Source of the DNA: Mycolicibacterium stellerae
GTDB lineage: Bacteria > Actinomycetota > Actinomycetes > Mycobacteriales > Mycobacteriaceae
Assembly: GCF_003719305.1 (NCBI RefSeq)
Contig: NZ_RARC01000033.1
Coordinates: 1 to 64,000, forward strand
Length of the DNA stretch: 64,000 bases
Reading direction: 5' to 3'
Shown piece by piece: positions 25,647-34,470 of the stretch. Every line of letters starts with the position of its first letter. Within the stretch, counting starts at the first letter, position 1. A program made the position numbers and the translations under genes. A model generated the notes under the pieces. That model ran no database searches, was not told where the DNA came from, and saw only the letters and a program-made list of their open reading frames with translations.

Positions 25647-26671
25647 GCGCGATCACCGACGTCGGGGGGATCCGAGTAGGCCAACACCATCGAATCGATG
25701 CCGATGTGACGCTCGGTTCAGGTTGGGCGAGCGGTACGACCGTCGTCCTGACTCCGCCGGGCACCGTCGGTGCTGTCGATGGCCGCGGCGGCGCGCCGGG
25801 CACGCGTGAAACCGACCTGCTCGACCCGAGCAACTCGGTGCGCCACGTCGACGCCGTCGTGCTGTGCGGTGGCAGCGCGTACGGCCTCGCGGCCGCCGAC
25901 GGGGTGATGGGTTGGCTCGAGGAGCACGGCCGCGGGGTGGCGATGGAAGGCGGCGTGGTGCCGATCGTTCCCGCCGCGGTGATATACGACCTGCCCGTCG
26001 GTGGCTGGAAATGCCGACCGACCGCCGAGTTCGGCTACTCCGCCGCCGAGGCGGCCGGAACGGAGGTGGCTGTCGGAAGTGTCGGCGCCGGGGCAGGCGC
26101 CCGTGTCGGAGTGCTCAAGGGCGGGGTCGGAACCGCGTCGGTGACGCTCGAATCGGGTGTTACCGTCGGCGCGATCGTCGTCGTCAACGCCGCAGGCGAA
26201 GTCCTCGACACGGCCACCGGGTTGCCGTGGCAGGCCGACCAGATCGAGGAGTTCGGCCTCACCCGTCCGCCCGCCGACCAGATCGCCGCCTTCGCCGCCA
26301 GGTACATCGAGTTCAGCCCGCTGAACACCACGATCGCCGTCGTCGCCACCGACGCGGCGCTCAGCCCGGCCGGGTGTCGCCGGGTCGCGATCGCCGCCCA
26401 CGACGGCCTGGCCAGGACGATCCGGCCGTGCCACACCCCGGTGGACGGCGATACGGTTTTTGCGCTGGCCACAGGTGCTGTCGAGGTGCCGCCGGACCCC
26501 GCGATACCCGCGTCGATGTCGCCCGAAGTGCCGCTGATCACCGCCGTCGGAGCGGCCGCGGCGGACGTGCTGGCTCGGGCAGTGCTCGTCGGCGTGCTTG
26601 CGGCAGAGTCGGTCGCCGGAATACCGACCTACCGGGACATGTTGCCCGGAGCGTTCGCAGGACCGGCTTGA
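25643..26671 (+). CDS. P1-family peptidase (DmpA/NylC-like)
   Basis: The 342-aa protein matches Rv1333 and the P1 family of self-cleaving N-terminal-nucleophile hydrolases, which includes L-aminopeptidase DmpA and the 6-aminohexanoate oligomer hydrolase NylC. The expected cleavage site is between Asn228 and Thr229 (SPLNTTIAV), making Thr229 the new N-terminal nucleophile. The early TDVGGIRVGQH motif is typical. The start ATG overlaps the previous stop. Natural substrate is unknown. Confidence 0.92.
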   Translation: MSAITDVGGIRVGQHHRIDADVTLGSGWASGTTVVLTPPGTVGAVDGRGGAPGTRETDLLDPSNSVRHVDAVVLCGGSAYGLAAADGVMGWLEEHGRGVAMEGGVVPIVPAAVIYDLPVGGWKCRPTAEFGYSAAEAAGTEVAVGSVGAGAGARVGVLKGGVGTASVTLESGVTVGAIVVVNAAGEVLDTATGLPWQADQIEEFGLTRPPADQIAAFAARYIEFSPLNTTIAVVATDAALSPAGCRRVAIAAHDGLARTIRPCHTPVDGDTVFALATGAVEVPPDPAIPASMSPEVPLITAVGAAAADVLARAVLVGVLAAESVAGIPTYRDMLPGAFAGPA

Positions 26672-26691
26672 GTGAGGAAGGGGACACGGTC

Positions 26692-27105
26692 GTGCTGGTG
26701 ATTCGCGCCGATCTCGTCGACGCCATGGTCGCGCACGCCCGCGCCGACCATCCCGACGAAGCGTGCGGTGTGCTCGCCGGCCCCGAGGGCTCCGACCGCC
26801 CCGAACGGCACGTCGCGATGGTCAACGCGGAACGATCGCCGACGTTCTACCGGTTCGACTCGATGGAACAGCTGAAGGTCTGGCGGGCGATGGAACAGGC
26901 CGACGAAGTGCCTGTCGTCATCTACCACTCGCACACCGCGACCGAGGCCTATCCCAGCCGCACCGACATCTCGTACGCATCCGAACCCGACTCGCACTAC
27001 GTGCTGGTGTCCACCCGCGACCCCGACGAGCACGAGCTGCGCAGCTACCGCATCGTCGACGGGGTCGTCACCGAGGAACCCGTCAAGATCGTCGAGATGT
27101 ACTAG
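26692..27105 (+). CDS. mec: CysO-cysteine peptidase
   Basis: Mec is a JAMM metalloprotease that cuts cysteine from the C-terminus of the sulfur-carrier adduct CysO-Cys. The zinc motif is complete: His79, His81 and Asp92 in the pattern HSH-x10-D, with Glu23 in an early DEACGVL segment. The GTG at 26692 was chosen because homology begins at LVIRADLV. It heads the mec-cysO-cysM group (as Rv1334-Rv1336), a PLP- and carrier-dependent cysteine route used under oxidative stress in mycobacteria. Confidence 0.95.
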   Translation: MLVIRADLVDAMVAHARADHPDEACGVLAGPEGSDRPERHVAMVNAERSPTFYRFDSMEQLKVWRAMEQADEVPVVIYHSHTATEAYPSRTDISYASEPDSHYVLVSTRDPDEHELRSYRIVDGVVTEEPVKIVEMY

Positions 27106-27126
27106 ACGTCAAAGAGAGGCCCACCC

Positions 27127-27408
27127 ATGACCGTTACCGTTTCCGTGCCCACGATTCTGCGCAGCCACACCGGCGGCGAGAAGCGCGTCAGCGCCACGGG
27201 CACCACACTGCAGGCCGTCATCAGCGATCTGGAGGCCAACTACTCCGGGATTTCGGAACGACTCGTCGACTCGGCTAATCCCGGCAAGCTACACCGCTTC
27301 GTCAACATCTATGTTAACGACGAGGACGTGCGCTTCTCCGGCGGGCTCGATACCGAGATCGCCGACGGCGACTCGGTCACCATCCTGCCCGCAGTGGCAG
27401 GCGGCTGA
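27127..27408 (+). CDS. cysO: Sulfur-carrier protein CysO
   Basis: A 93-aa ubiquitin-like (ThiS/MoaD fold) protein that carries sulfur as a C-terminal thiocarboxylate for cysteine synthesis by CysM. It ends in AVAGG, the required di-glycine, and has the VTVSVPTILR opening of the mycobacterial protein. An AAGAGAGG ribosome site lies before the ATG. It is encoded between mec and cysM; the cysM start follows its stop by two bases. Confidence 0.96.
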   Translation: MTVTVSVPTILRSHTGGEKRVSATGTTLQAVISDLEANYSGISERLVDSANPGKLHRFVNIYVNDEDVRFSGGLDTEIADGDSVTILPAVAGG

Positions 27409-27410
27409 CT

Positions 27411-28382
27411 TTGACGCGGTACGACTCGCTGTTGGAGGCGTTGGGAAACACGCCGCTTGTGGGCCTGCGCCGATTGTCGCCGCGATGGGACGACGCCGAC
27501 GGGGAGCCGCACGTGCGGCTGTGGGCCAAGCTCGAGGACCGCAACCCGACGGGCTCGATCAAGGACCGCCCCGCGCTGCGGATGATCGAGGACGCCGAAA
27601 AGCGCGGACTGCTTGAGCCCGGTGCCACCATCCTGGAGCCGACCAGTGGCAACACCGGCATCTCGCTGGCGATGGCGGCCCTGCTCAAGGGTTACAAGAT
27701 GATCTGCGTGATGCCGGAGAACACGTCGATCGAGCGCAGGCAGCTGCTCGAGCTGTACGGCGCGCGGATCATCTTCTCGCCCGCCGAGGGCGGGTCCAAC
27801 ACGGCGGTGGCGCACGCCAAGGAGCTGGCCGCCCAACACCCCGACTGGGTGATGCTCTACCAGTACGGGAATCCCGCCAACGCCGACGCGCACTACCTCG
27901 GCACCGGGCCGGAGCTGCTGGCCGACCTGCCCGAGATCACCCACTTCGTCGCGGGCCTCGGCACCACCGGCACGCTGATGGGCACCGGGCGGTATCTGCG
28001 GGAGCAGGTGCCAGATGTCGCGATCGTGGCGGCCGAGCCACGCTACGGCGAGGGTGTCTACGCGCTGCGCAACATCGACGAGGGCTTCATCCCCGAGCTG
28101 TACGACCCGGATGTGCTCACCACGCGGTTCTCGGTCGGGTCGTTCGAGGCGATCAAGCGCACCAGGGAACTGGTGCAGGTCGAGGGCATCTTCGCGGGCA
28201 TCTCGACCGGCGCGATACTGCATGCGGCCCTAGGCATGGCGACCAAGGCGGTCAAGGCGTCCGAGCGCGCCGACATTGCGTTCGTCGTGTGTGATGCCGG
28301 GTGGAAGTATCTGTCGACCGGCGCATACGCCGGTAGCCTTGATGAAGCGGAAGACGCTTTGGAAGGGCAACTGTGGGCATGA
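27411..28382 (+). CDS. cysM: O-phosphoserine-dependent cysteine synthase
   Basis: CysM replaces the phosphate of O-phosphoserine with CysO-bound sulfur, giving CysO-cysteine. The 323-aa PLP enzyme has the cofactor lysine at Lys51 (NPTGSIKDRP), the substrate loop TSGNTG and the GLGTTGTLMGTG phosphate-binding loop. The start is TTG, two bases after the cysO stop, so the two are translationally coupled. Its end overlaps the rhomboid gene by 10 bases. Confidence 0.96.
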   Translation: MTRYDSLLEALGNTPLVGLRRLSPRWDDADGEPHVRLWAKLEDRNPTGSIKDRPALRMIEDAEKRGLLEPGATILEPTSGNTGISLAMAALLKGYKMICVMPENTSIERRQLLELYGARIIFSPAEGGSNTAVAHAKELAAQHPDWVMLYQYGNPANADAHYLGTGPELLADLPEITHFVAGLGTTGTLMGTGRYLREQVPDVAIVAAEPRYGEGVYALRNIDEGFIPELYDPDVLTTRFSVGSFEAIKRTRELVQVEGIFAGISTGAILHAALGMATKAVKASERADIAFVVCDAGWKYLSTGAYAGSLDEAEDALEGQLWA

Positions 28383-29059
28383 GCGGACCGGGGTATGCGA
28401 CGCCGACAGCGCCGAAAAAGCGGCCTGCGTGGGTTGTTGGCGGCGTCACCATCCTGAGCTTCATCGTGCTCCTGTACGTCATCGAGCTGATCGATTCGCT
28501 GTCGGATCACCGGCTGGACCAAAACGGCATCCGGCCGCTGGAGACCGACGGCCTGTTGGGCATCGTCTTCGCGCCGCTGCTGCATTCGAACTGGGACCAT
28601 CTGATCGCCAACACGATCCCCGCGTTGATCCTCGGCTTCCTGATGACGCTCGCCGGTATGTCGCGGTTCATCTTCGCCACCGCGATCATCTGGATTCTCG
28701 GCGGCTTCGGCACCTGGCTGGTCGGCAACATCGGCACGCATTGCCCCTACGTCGGCGTGACCTGCGAGACCAACCACATCGGTGCGTCGGGGCTGATCTT
28801 CGGCTGGCTGGCGTTCCTGATCGTGTTCGGCTTCTTCACCCGCACGGTGTGGGAGATCGTGGTCGGCGTGGTCGTGCTGTTCGTCTACGGCGGTGTCCTT
28901 CTCGGGGTGCTGCCCGGCACCCCCGGGGTTTCGTGGCAGGGCCACCTGTGCGGGGCGATCGCGGGTGTGATCGCGGCGTATCTGCTGTCCGGCCCGGAGC
29001 GGAAGGCGCGCGAGGCCAAGAAGCGCGGCGCGTCGCTGCCGCAGACCTTCGGGACGTGA
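28373..29059 (+). CDS. Rhomboid-family intramembrane serine protease
   Basis: The 228-aa protein matches Rv1337. Six membrane helices are predicted. The rhomboid signature is intact: HSNWDHLIAN (His71, His76, Asn80), catalytic Ser139 in GASG and catalytic His191 in WQGHLCG. It should cut membrane proteins within the bilayer; substrates are unknown. The start is GTG (28373) or the ATG two codons later. Its stop overlaps the murI start (GTGA). Confidence 0.94.
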   Translation: MGMSGPGYATPTAPKKRPAWVVGGVTILSFIVLLYVIELIDSLSDHRLDQNGIRPLETDGLLGIVFAPLLHSNWDHLIANTIPALILGFLMTLAGMSRFIFATAIIWILGGFGTWLVGNIGTHCPYVGVTCETNHIGASGLIFGWLAFLIVFGFFTRTVWEIVVGVVVLFVYGGVLLGVLPGTPGVSWQGHLCGAIAGVIAAYLLSGPERKAREAKKRGASLPQTFGT

Positions 29060-29877
29060 CCTCCCCGTTGGCGCCGGTCGGGATCTTCGATTCCGGTGTC
29101 GGCGGGCTCACCGTCGCGCGCGCCATCATCGACCAACTGCCCGACGAGGACATCGTCTACGTCGGGGATACCGGCAACGGCCCGTACGGTCCGCTGACCA
29201 TCCCCGAGATCCGCGCACATGCGTTGGCCATCGGCGACGACTTGGTGGAGCGCGGCGTCAAGGCGTTGGTCATCGCATGCAACACCGCGTCATCGGCCTG
29301 CCTGCGCGACGCCCGCGAGCGGTATGCACCGGTGCCCGTCGTCGAGGTGATCCTGCCCGCGGTGCGCCGCGCGGTGGCGACGACGCGAAGCGGCCGCATC
29401 GGTGTCATCGGCACCGAGGCGACGATCGCATCGGGGGCCTACCAAGACGCATTCGCCGCAGCGCGCGACGTCGAAATCACCGGGGTGGCATGCCCGCGGT
29501 TCGTCGACTTCGTCGAGCGCGGCGTCACCAGCGGCAGACAGGTACTCGGCCTGGCCGAGGGCTACCTGGAACCGCTGCAGCGCGCCGATGTCGACACGTT
29601 GGTGCTGGGCTGCACCCACTACCCGATGCTGTCCGGTCTCATCCAGCTGGCGATGGGCGATCAGGTCACTTTGGTGTCGAGCGCCGAGGAGACGGCCAAG
29701 GACTTGCTGCGCGTGCTCAGCGAGCTCGACTTGCTTCGCCCGCATGACGCACCGCGGGCAAAAAGACAGTTCGAGGCGACCGGAGATCCTGAGGCGTTCA
29801 CCACACTCGCCGCCCGATTCCTCGGTCCGACTCTCGACGGTGTTCGACCTGTTCAGCGTCACATCGGCAGCCAATGA
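29056..29877 (+). CDS. murI: Glutamate racemase
   Basis: MurI makes D-glutamate for peptidoglycan. The 273-aa protein has the two-cysteine acid/base pair in ACNTASS and GCTHYP and the opening DSGVGGLTV. A frame extends 260 codons upstream through the rhomboid gene but has no coding signal; the GTG at 29056, overlapping the rhomboid stop by four bases, opens the conserved domain. Position matches Rv1338. Confidence 0.96.
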   Translation: MTSPLAPVGIFDSGVGGLTVARAIIDQLPDEDIVYVGDTGNGPYGPLTIPEIRAHALAIGDDLVERGVKALVIACNTASSACLRDARERYAPVPVVEVILPAVRRAVATTRSGRIGVIGTEATIASGAYQDAFAAARDVEITGVACPRFVDFVERGVTSGRQVLGLAEGYLEPLQRADVDTLVLGCTHYPMLSGLIQLAMGDQVTLVSSAEETAKDLLRVLSELDLLRPHDAPRAKRQFEATGDPEAFTTLAARFLGPTLDGVRPVQRHIGSQ

Positions 29878-29938
29878 TGACGTTCGTCTATCAATGCGGT
29901 GATGTTTTCGTCATCGGGATAGCGGGCATGGCAAGCTA

Positions 29939-30712
29939 GTGGGCGTGCGAATCACCGTACTCGGTTGCTCCGGCAGTGTCGTCGGGCCCGATTCGCCAGC
30001 CTCCGGGTATCTGTTGACCGCCCCCGACACCCCGCCCTTGGTCATCGATTTCGGCGGTGGAGTGCTCGGCGCGTTGCAGCGCCACGCCGATCCCAATGCG
30101 GTTCATGTCTTGCTGTCGCATCTACATGCCGACCATTGCCTCGACCTACCGGGATTGTTCGTGTGGCGCCGCTACCACCCGTCGCCCGCTCCGGTGCGCG
30201 GCCTGATGTACGGCCCGCAGAAAACTTGGGCGCGTCTCGGCGCGGCGTCGTCGCCGGAGGGCGCCGAGATCGACGACTTCAGCGACATCTTTGACATCCG
30301 CCACTGGGTCGACAGGGAATCCGTTCAGATCGGTTCCCTGGCCGTCGAGCCGCGGCTGGTGTGCCACCCGACCGAGTCCTACGGGCTGCGAATCACCGAT
30401 CCGTCCGGCGCGACCTTTGTCTACAGCGGTGACACCGGAGCGTGCGATTCGCTTGTCGATTTGGCCCGGGGTGCCGACGTGTTCCTCTGCGAGGCGTCAT
30501 GGACACACGATCCTTCGCGTCCGCCGAACCTGCATCTGTCGGGCACCGAGGCGGGTCAGGCCGCCGCCCGCGCGGGTGTCGCCGAGCTGTTGCTGACGCA
30601 CATTCCGCCGTGGACGTCGCGCGAGGACGTGATCAGCGAGGCGAAGGCGGAATTCGACGGACCCGTGCACGCGGTGGTGTGCGGAGAGTCCTTCCCCGTC
30701 GCCCGGCATTGA
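29939..30712 (+). CDS. Metallo-beta-lactamase-fold cyclic-AMP phosphodiesterase (Rv1339-like)
   Basis: A 257-aa metallo-beta-lactamase-fold hydrolase with His61, His63, Asp65 and His66 (SHLHADH), later His and Asp ligands in CHPTESYG and SGDTGA, and LLTHIPPW near the end. Its homologue Rv1339 has been reported as an atypical class II cAMP phosphodiesterase whose expression lowers cAMP. The start is GTG at 29939 or 29945. With the membrane cyclase at 6070-7674 it gives this segment both synthesis and breakdown of cAMP. Confidence 0.9.
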   Translation: MGVRITVLGCSGSVVGPDSPASGYLLTAPDTPPLVIDFGGGVLGALQRHADPNAVHVLLSHLHADHCLDLPGLFVWRRYHPSPAPVRGLMYGPQKTWARLGAASSPEGAEIDDFSDIFDIRHWVDRESVQIGSLAVEPRLVCHPTESYGLRITDPSGATFVYSGDTGACDSLVDLARGADVFLCEASWTHDPSRPPNLHLSGTEAGQAAARAGVAELLLTHIPPWTSREDVISEAKAEFDGPVHAVVCGESFPVARH

Positions 30713-30728
30713 TGACGGGGGCACCCGC

Positions 30729-30734
30729 TAGGGT
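30729..30734 (+). promoter_or_regulatory. -10 box of rph, leaderless transcript
   Basis: TAGGGT ends seven bases before the GTG start of rph (six bases between), the spacing of a leaderless mycobacterial transcript. The gene therefore has its own start site within the murI-rph run. Confidence 0.5.
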
Positions 30735-30740
30735 TGGCGG

Positions 30741-31523
30741 GTGTCCAGACGAGAAGACGGAAGGCTCGACGACGAGCTGCGTCCGGTGGTCATCACCCGC
30801 GGTTTCACCTCTCACCCGGCCGGATCGGTACTCGTGGAGTTCGGCGAGACCCGGGTCATGTGCACGGCAAGCGTCACCGAGGGAGTGCCGCGCTGGCGCA
30901 AGGGTTCGGGCCTTGGCTGGCTGACCGCGGAGTACGCGATGTTGCCTGCGGCCACCCATGAGCGATCCGACCGGGAGTCGGTCCGCGGCAAGATCGGCGG
31001 ACGCACCCAGGAGATCAGCCGGCTGATCGGGCGGTCGCTGCGGGCGTGCATCGACCTTGCGGCGTTGGGGGAGAACACCATTGCCCTCGACTGCGATGTG
31101 CTGCAGGCCGACGGTGGAACCCGCACGGCGGCGATCACGGGTGCCTATGTGGCGCTGGCCGACGCGGTGACGTGGTTGGCGGCGGGCGGGAAGCTCGCGG
31201 ACCCGCGTCCGCTGTCGTGTGCCATCGCTGCGGTGAGCGTCGGCGTGGTGGACGGACGAATACGCACCGACCTGCCGTACACGGAGGACTCGCGGGCCGA
31301 GGTCGACATGAACGTGGTCGCCACCGACACGGGCACGCTGGTGGAAATCCAGGGCACGGGCGAGGGGGCGACGTTCCCGCGCTCGACGCTGGACAAGCTT
31401 CTCGACGCCGCGCTGGCGGCATGCGAGCAGTTGTTCGTCATTCAGCGGGAGGCGCTGGAACAGCCGTATCCGGGGCAACTTCCCGAGTCCGATGGCCCTG
31501 CCAAGAAGGCGTTCGGAAGCTGA
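30741..31523 (+). CDS. rph: Ribonuclease PH
   Basis: RNase PH trims the 3' ends of tRNA precursors by phosphorolysis. The 260-aa protein has the usual opening (RPVVITRGFTSHPAGSVLVEFG), the phosphate-site Arg pair in GRSLRA and the catalytic Asp in the ALDCDVLQADGGTRTA block. It matches Rv1340 in order and length. Translation starts at a GTG with no ribosome site. Confidence 0.96.
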   Translation: MSRREDGRLDDELRPVVITRGFTSHPAGSVLVEFGETRVMCTASVTEGVPRWRKGSGLGWLTAEYAMLPAATHERSDRESVRGKIGGRTQEISRLIGRSLRACIDLAALGENTIALDCDVLQADGGTRTAAITGAYVALADAVTWLAAGGKLADPRPLSCAIAAVSVGVVDGRIRTDLPYTEDSRAEVDMNVVATDTGTLVEIQGTGEGATFPRSTLDKLLDAALAACEQLFVIQREALEQPYPGQLPESDGPAKKAFGS

Positions 31524-31671
31524 CCCGGCCGTTTGTGGTCAGCGGCTCTCTTCGAGTGCACAATTGCGGGTAGGCCACCGGGTCCGACGACAGACTCCGA
31601 TTCGGTAGCCGGATATTCGGGCGCGACTACTGGGCGAGGCGTCTACCCCCGACGGCTCGCAACGAACAACT

Positions 31672-31977
31672 GTGACATCTGACTGGACTTCGCAGAACGA
31701 GGCCGACGCTATCACTGCGTTTGTCGCCGACATGGCAGAACACCGTGCCGTCGTCGAGCAGGCCAAGGGCGTCTTGATGGTTGTCTACGATATCGACGCA
31801 GATGCCGCGTTGGATCTGCTCAAGTGGCGCTCGCAAGCAACAGACACCGAGCTGCAAGCGCTGGCAGGACGATTGATGAAGGACTTCCGGTTGCTGCATT
31901 GGAGCGACAAACGCTCGTCGCGTCTCATGTTCGACCGGATGCTTCTCACTGCTCACGAGCGTCTCAGCGAACCGTAG
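31672..31977 (+). CDS. ANTAR-domain RNA-binding protein
   Basis: The 101-aa protein is almost entirely an ANTAR domain (residues about 22-75): HRAVVEQAKGVLM, a middle helix and a WRSQATDTELQALAGRLM helix. ANTAR proteins bind paired hexaloop hairpins in mRNA leaders to block terminators. There is no attached receiver, GAF or PAS domain, so control must come from a partner or from expression. The start is GTG; the frame is open upstream to 31609. It is inserted between rph and rdgB relative to M. tuberculosis. Confidence 0.83.
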   Translation: MTSDWTSQNEADAITAFVADMAEHRAVVEQAKGVLMVVYDIDADAALDLLKWRSQATDTELQALAGRLMKDFRLLHWSDKRSSRLMFDRMLLTAHERLSEP

Positions 31978-31996
31978 GAGTCCGTCTTTGCTCCGA

Positions 31997-32002
31997 TAGC
32001 CT
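31997..32002 (+). promoter_or_regulatory. -10 box of rdgB, leaderless transcript
   Basis: TAGCCT lies exactly six bases before the ATG of the rdgB-like gene, predicting a leaderless mRNA. Confidence 0.55.
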
Positions 32003-32008
32003 GGCCGA

Positions 32009-32620
32009 ATGACCGAGCTGCTGGTAGCCAGCCGCAACCTCAAGAAACTGGCCGAGCTGCGGCGGGTGCTCGATGCCGCGGGGATCTCAGGTCTTGAGTT
32101 GCTGTCGTTGGACGATGTAGCGGCGTTCGATGAGGCGCCCGAGACAGGGGCGACGTTCGAGGAGAACGCGCTCGCCAAGGCCCGGGATGCGTTCATGGCG
32201 ACCGGCCTGGCGAGCGTGGCCGACGACTCCGGCCTCGAGGTCGACGCGCTCAATCGCATGCCGGGTGTGTTGTCGGCGCGTTGGGCGGGAGTGCACGGGG
32301 AGGATGCGGCCAACACCGCGCTACTGCTGGCGCAGCTCCGTGATGTGCCCGACGGGCGGCGCGGAGGTGCGTTCGTTTCGTCGTGCGCGCTCGTGTACGG
32401 CGATGGGGACGTCCAAAAGGATGTTGTGGTGCGTGGCTTATGGCGGGGCGTCATCGCGCGAGAACCGCGGGGCGACGGCGGCTTTGGCTACGACCCGGTG
32501 TTCATTCCGGAGGGGTCGTCGCGCACGGCGGCCGAACTGACGCCGGAGGAAAAGGACGCGGCATCGCATCGGGGGCGGGCGTTGGCGTTGCTGGTGCCCG
32601 CGTTACGCGAGCTGCTTTGA
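32009..32620 (+). CDS. rdgB: dITP/XTP pyrophosphatase (RdgB/HAM1 family)
   Basis: This 203-aa house-cleaning enzyme hydrolyses ITP, dITP and XTP to monophosphates and keeps deaminated purines out of nucleic acids. The ASRNLKK phosphate loop, FEENALAKA and the metal site DDSGLEVDAL are all present, as is the GFGYDPVF block. It matches Rv1341. Its last 18 bases overlap the end of the convergent acyltransferase gene. Confidence 0.95.
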   Translation: MTELLVASRNLKKLAELRRVLDAAGISGLELLSLDDVAAFDEAPETGATFEENALAKARDAFMATGLASVADDSGLEVDALNRMPGVLSARWAGVHGEDAANTALLLAQLRDVPDGRRGGAFVSSCALVYGDGDVQKDVVVRGLWRGVIAREPRGDGGFGYDPVFIPEGSSRTAAELTPEEKDAASHRGRALALLVPALRELL

Positions 32621-33793
32621 CGTTCTTGTCTGCCGTGGCCCGGTCACGCGATGCAGGGCCCACGCGAACGGGATGGTCACAGCGAGCGTCGTCATGTACA
32701 GCCCCAACAGCGAGCCGGTGAACAGCGGCCAGCGCAACACCAGATTCATTGTCACCGCCATCACGACGACGTGCAGCAGAAAGATCTCGTAGGAGATCGC
32801 GCCGAGCCACACCATCGGGCTGCTGCTCAATATCCGCGCGTACCGGTCCGACGCGCCGAGGACGAGGGCTCCCACAGTCAGCGTCGCGATGGCGGCATAC
32901 AGCACGGCCTTGGTTGCCGGCGCCCAGAAGGGGGCGGGTCCGACGATCGGCCCGCCGAGAGGTGTCGCGACGATCAGAAACAGGGCGCCCGCCAGTGGCA
33001 GCGCCACATACGCGCGCCATTGCGCGCCGACGGCGCCAAGCACCGCCAGCGCCATTCCGCCTGCGAAACATGCAAGGTGTGCGGGCAGCCACATACCCGC
33101 CGCATTCGGGAGAGCGTCGGTGACGGCGGCGATCACGAGCCACGCAGGGGTGAGGACGCCGAGAACCGCCAACGCCGTAAGCACGCGGGCGGGCCGCCAC
33201 CGCCCGCGTCGTCGCTGAAGCACGACATAGGCGATCGCGGGTAATGCGGCGTAGAACGACACCTCGACGGCGAGGCTCCACATCTGGGACAGCCCCGGAT
33301 GCAGGTATGTCGTCAGATAGTCGTCTGTGTAGATCTGCGTCAGCGTGAGGTAGCGAAGTAGCCCGTGCCACGTCTGCGCTGGGTTCGGGCCTGGGGTGAA
33401 CACCACGTACAGCTCGAAGGTTGCCATTGCGACCATCAGGTAGCCGGGCGCGATCCTGCGTAGCCGGTGTCTGGCGTAGCGGACCAGCCCTGGCGTCGAG
33501 CCATCGGTGGCCGCGGCCACCACCCACGGGCGGAACAAGAGGAAGCCGGATAGCACGAAGAACAGCGCGACACCGATTTCGAGGCGCGCGTAGACCGCGC
33601 CGACATAGCCGTGGGTGAGCGTGCCGGTGGCGAACGCCGCGTGGGTTCCGACGACGAGCAGGGCGGCGACAGCCCGCATGCCGGTCAGGGCGGGGCTGCG
33701 AGGGATGTCTGCGACGACGCGCTGGGGCGGCGTCGCGCCGTCGGGGCTACGTGGGAGCGCCGTCCCGAAGCGCACGTCAGGGCCGGCCAACAC
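32603..33793 (-). CDS. Acyltransferase 3 family membrane protein
   Basis: The 396-aa protein has about ten membrane helices and the family signature: an early RAVAALLVVGTHA (catalytic-type His) and FFVLSGFLLFRP. Such proteins transfer acyl groups to sugars, lipids or wall polymers; the acceptor here is unknown. A longer frame runs back through the TetR gene but lacks coding character. The GTG at 33793 was chosen because TACACT (33806-33801) lies seven bases before it. The gene is not part of the Rv1341-Rv1342c order, so it is an insertion relative to M. tuberculosis. Confidence 0.85.
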   Translation of the reverse strand: MLAGPDVRFGTALPRSPDGATPPQRVVADIPRSPALTGMRAVAALLVVGTHAAFATGTLTHGYVGAVYARLEIGVALFFVLSGFLLFRPWVVAAATDGSTPGLVRYARHRLRRIAPGYLMVAMATFELYVVFTPGPNPAQTWHGLLRYLTLTQIYTDDYLTTYLHPGLSQMWSLAVEVSFYAALPAIAYVVLQRRRGRWRPARVLTALAVLGVLTPAWLVIAAVTDALPNAAGMWLPAHLACFAGGMALAVLGAVGAQWRAYVALPLAGALFLIVATPLGGPIVGPAPFWAPATKAVLYAAIATLTVGALVLGASDRYARILSSSPMVWLGAISYEIFLLHVVVMAVTMNLVLRWPLFTGSLLGLYMTTLAVTIPFAWALHRVTGPRQTRTSKQLA

Positions 33794-33800
33794 CGCGTCG

Positions 33801-33806
33801 AGTGTA
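33801..33806 (-). promoter_or_regulatory. -10 box of the acyltransferase gene
   Basis: On the reverse strand TACACT ends seven bases before the GTG at 33793. This spacing fits a leaderless transcript and supports that start codon, as no ribosome site is visible. Confidence 0.45.
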
Positions 33807-33845
33807 GCGGCGATGTCGATAGCCCAGCTGAAGAAGAGGCTGTGG

Positions 33846-34451
33846 TCAGGCGGCCGGGTCGTCGACGAGGTATCCGTCGATGAAGTCGTGCAATGCAGGC
33901 GCCAGGCCGCCGACGCCTGAAACGTTGAGCTTGGCGAGCAGGATGATGCCCTGATACTGCGCGAGAAGTGCGTGAGCGAGCCGGTCCGGATCGGTGCCTT
34001 TGCGCAGGATGCCTGCGTCGGCCGCTTCCCGGCACGTCGCCGCCAGGTGATGTTCCATGGTGCCCAGCTTTGTGGCGATATGAGTGCGAAGGTCGTCGTC
34101 GGTGGTCGACAGCTCGGCGGCGAAGTTGCCGAACGGGCAGCCGACCGCGCGCCCGAACTGCGCCTCGAGCGTCGACTGTATGGCGCCGATGGCGTCGGGG
34201 ATCGCATGCAATTTCTGTGCGGGCGTCATCGCGGGCGAGCCCGCCAGACGGGTTGCGAACACCTCGGCATGCAGATCGATCACGGCCTTACCGAGCTCGG
34301 ATTTCGAGGCGAAGTAGTGGTAGAAGCTGCCCTTACGGACGTCGGCGGCCTGGCAGAGTTCGTCCACGCCGACCGCCTGATAGCTGCGTTCGAGGAACAG
34401 CCTGGCGCCCGTCGTGACAATCCGCTTGCGGGCGTCAGACGTGCGCGGCAT
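33846..34451 (-). CDS. TetR/AcrR-family regulator
   Basis: The 201-aa protein has a TetR DNA-binding domain (residues about 8-55; GVDELCQAADVRKGSFYHYFASK) and a helical ligand-binding domain. It is divergent from a haloalkane dehalogenase gene. A palindrome, GTTGACCG-GT-CGGTCAAC at 34471-34488, lies between them and covers the -35 box of the dehalogenase, so it probably represses both itself and the dehalogenase until an inducer binds. Confidence 0.92.
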   Translation of the reverse strand: MPRTSDARKRIVTTGARLFLERSYQAVGVDELCQAADVRKGSFYHYFASKSELGKAVIDLHAEVFATRLAGSPAMTPAQKLHAIPDAIGAIQSTLEAQFGRAVGCPFGNFAAELSTTDDDLRTHIATKLGTMEHHLAATCREAADAGILRKGTDPDRLAHALLAQYQGIILLAKLNVSGVGGLAPALHDFIDGYLVDDPAA

Positions 34452-34470
34452 GGGTCGATCCTAGGAGATA

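Noticed and set aside
28276..29055. 260-codon upstream extension of murI
   Set aside because: It runs out of frame through the rhomboid gene; the murI domain starts at the GTG overlapping the rhomboid stop.
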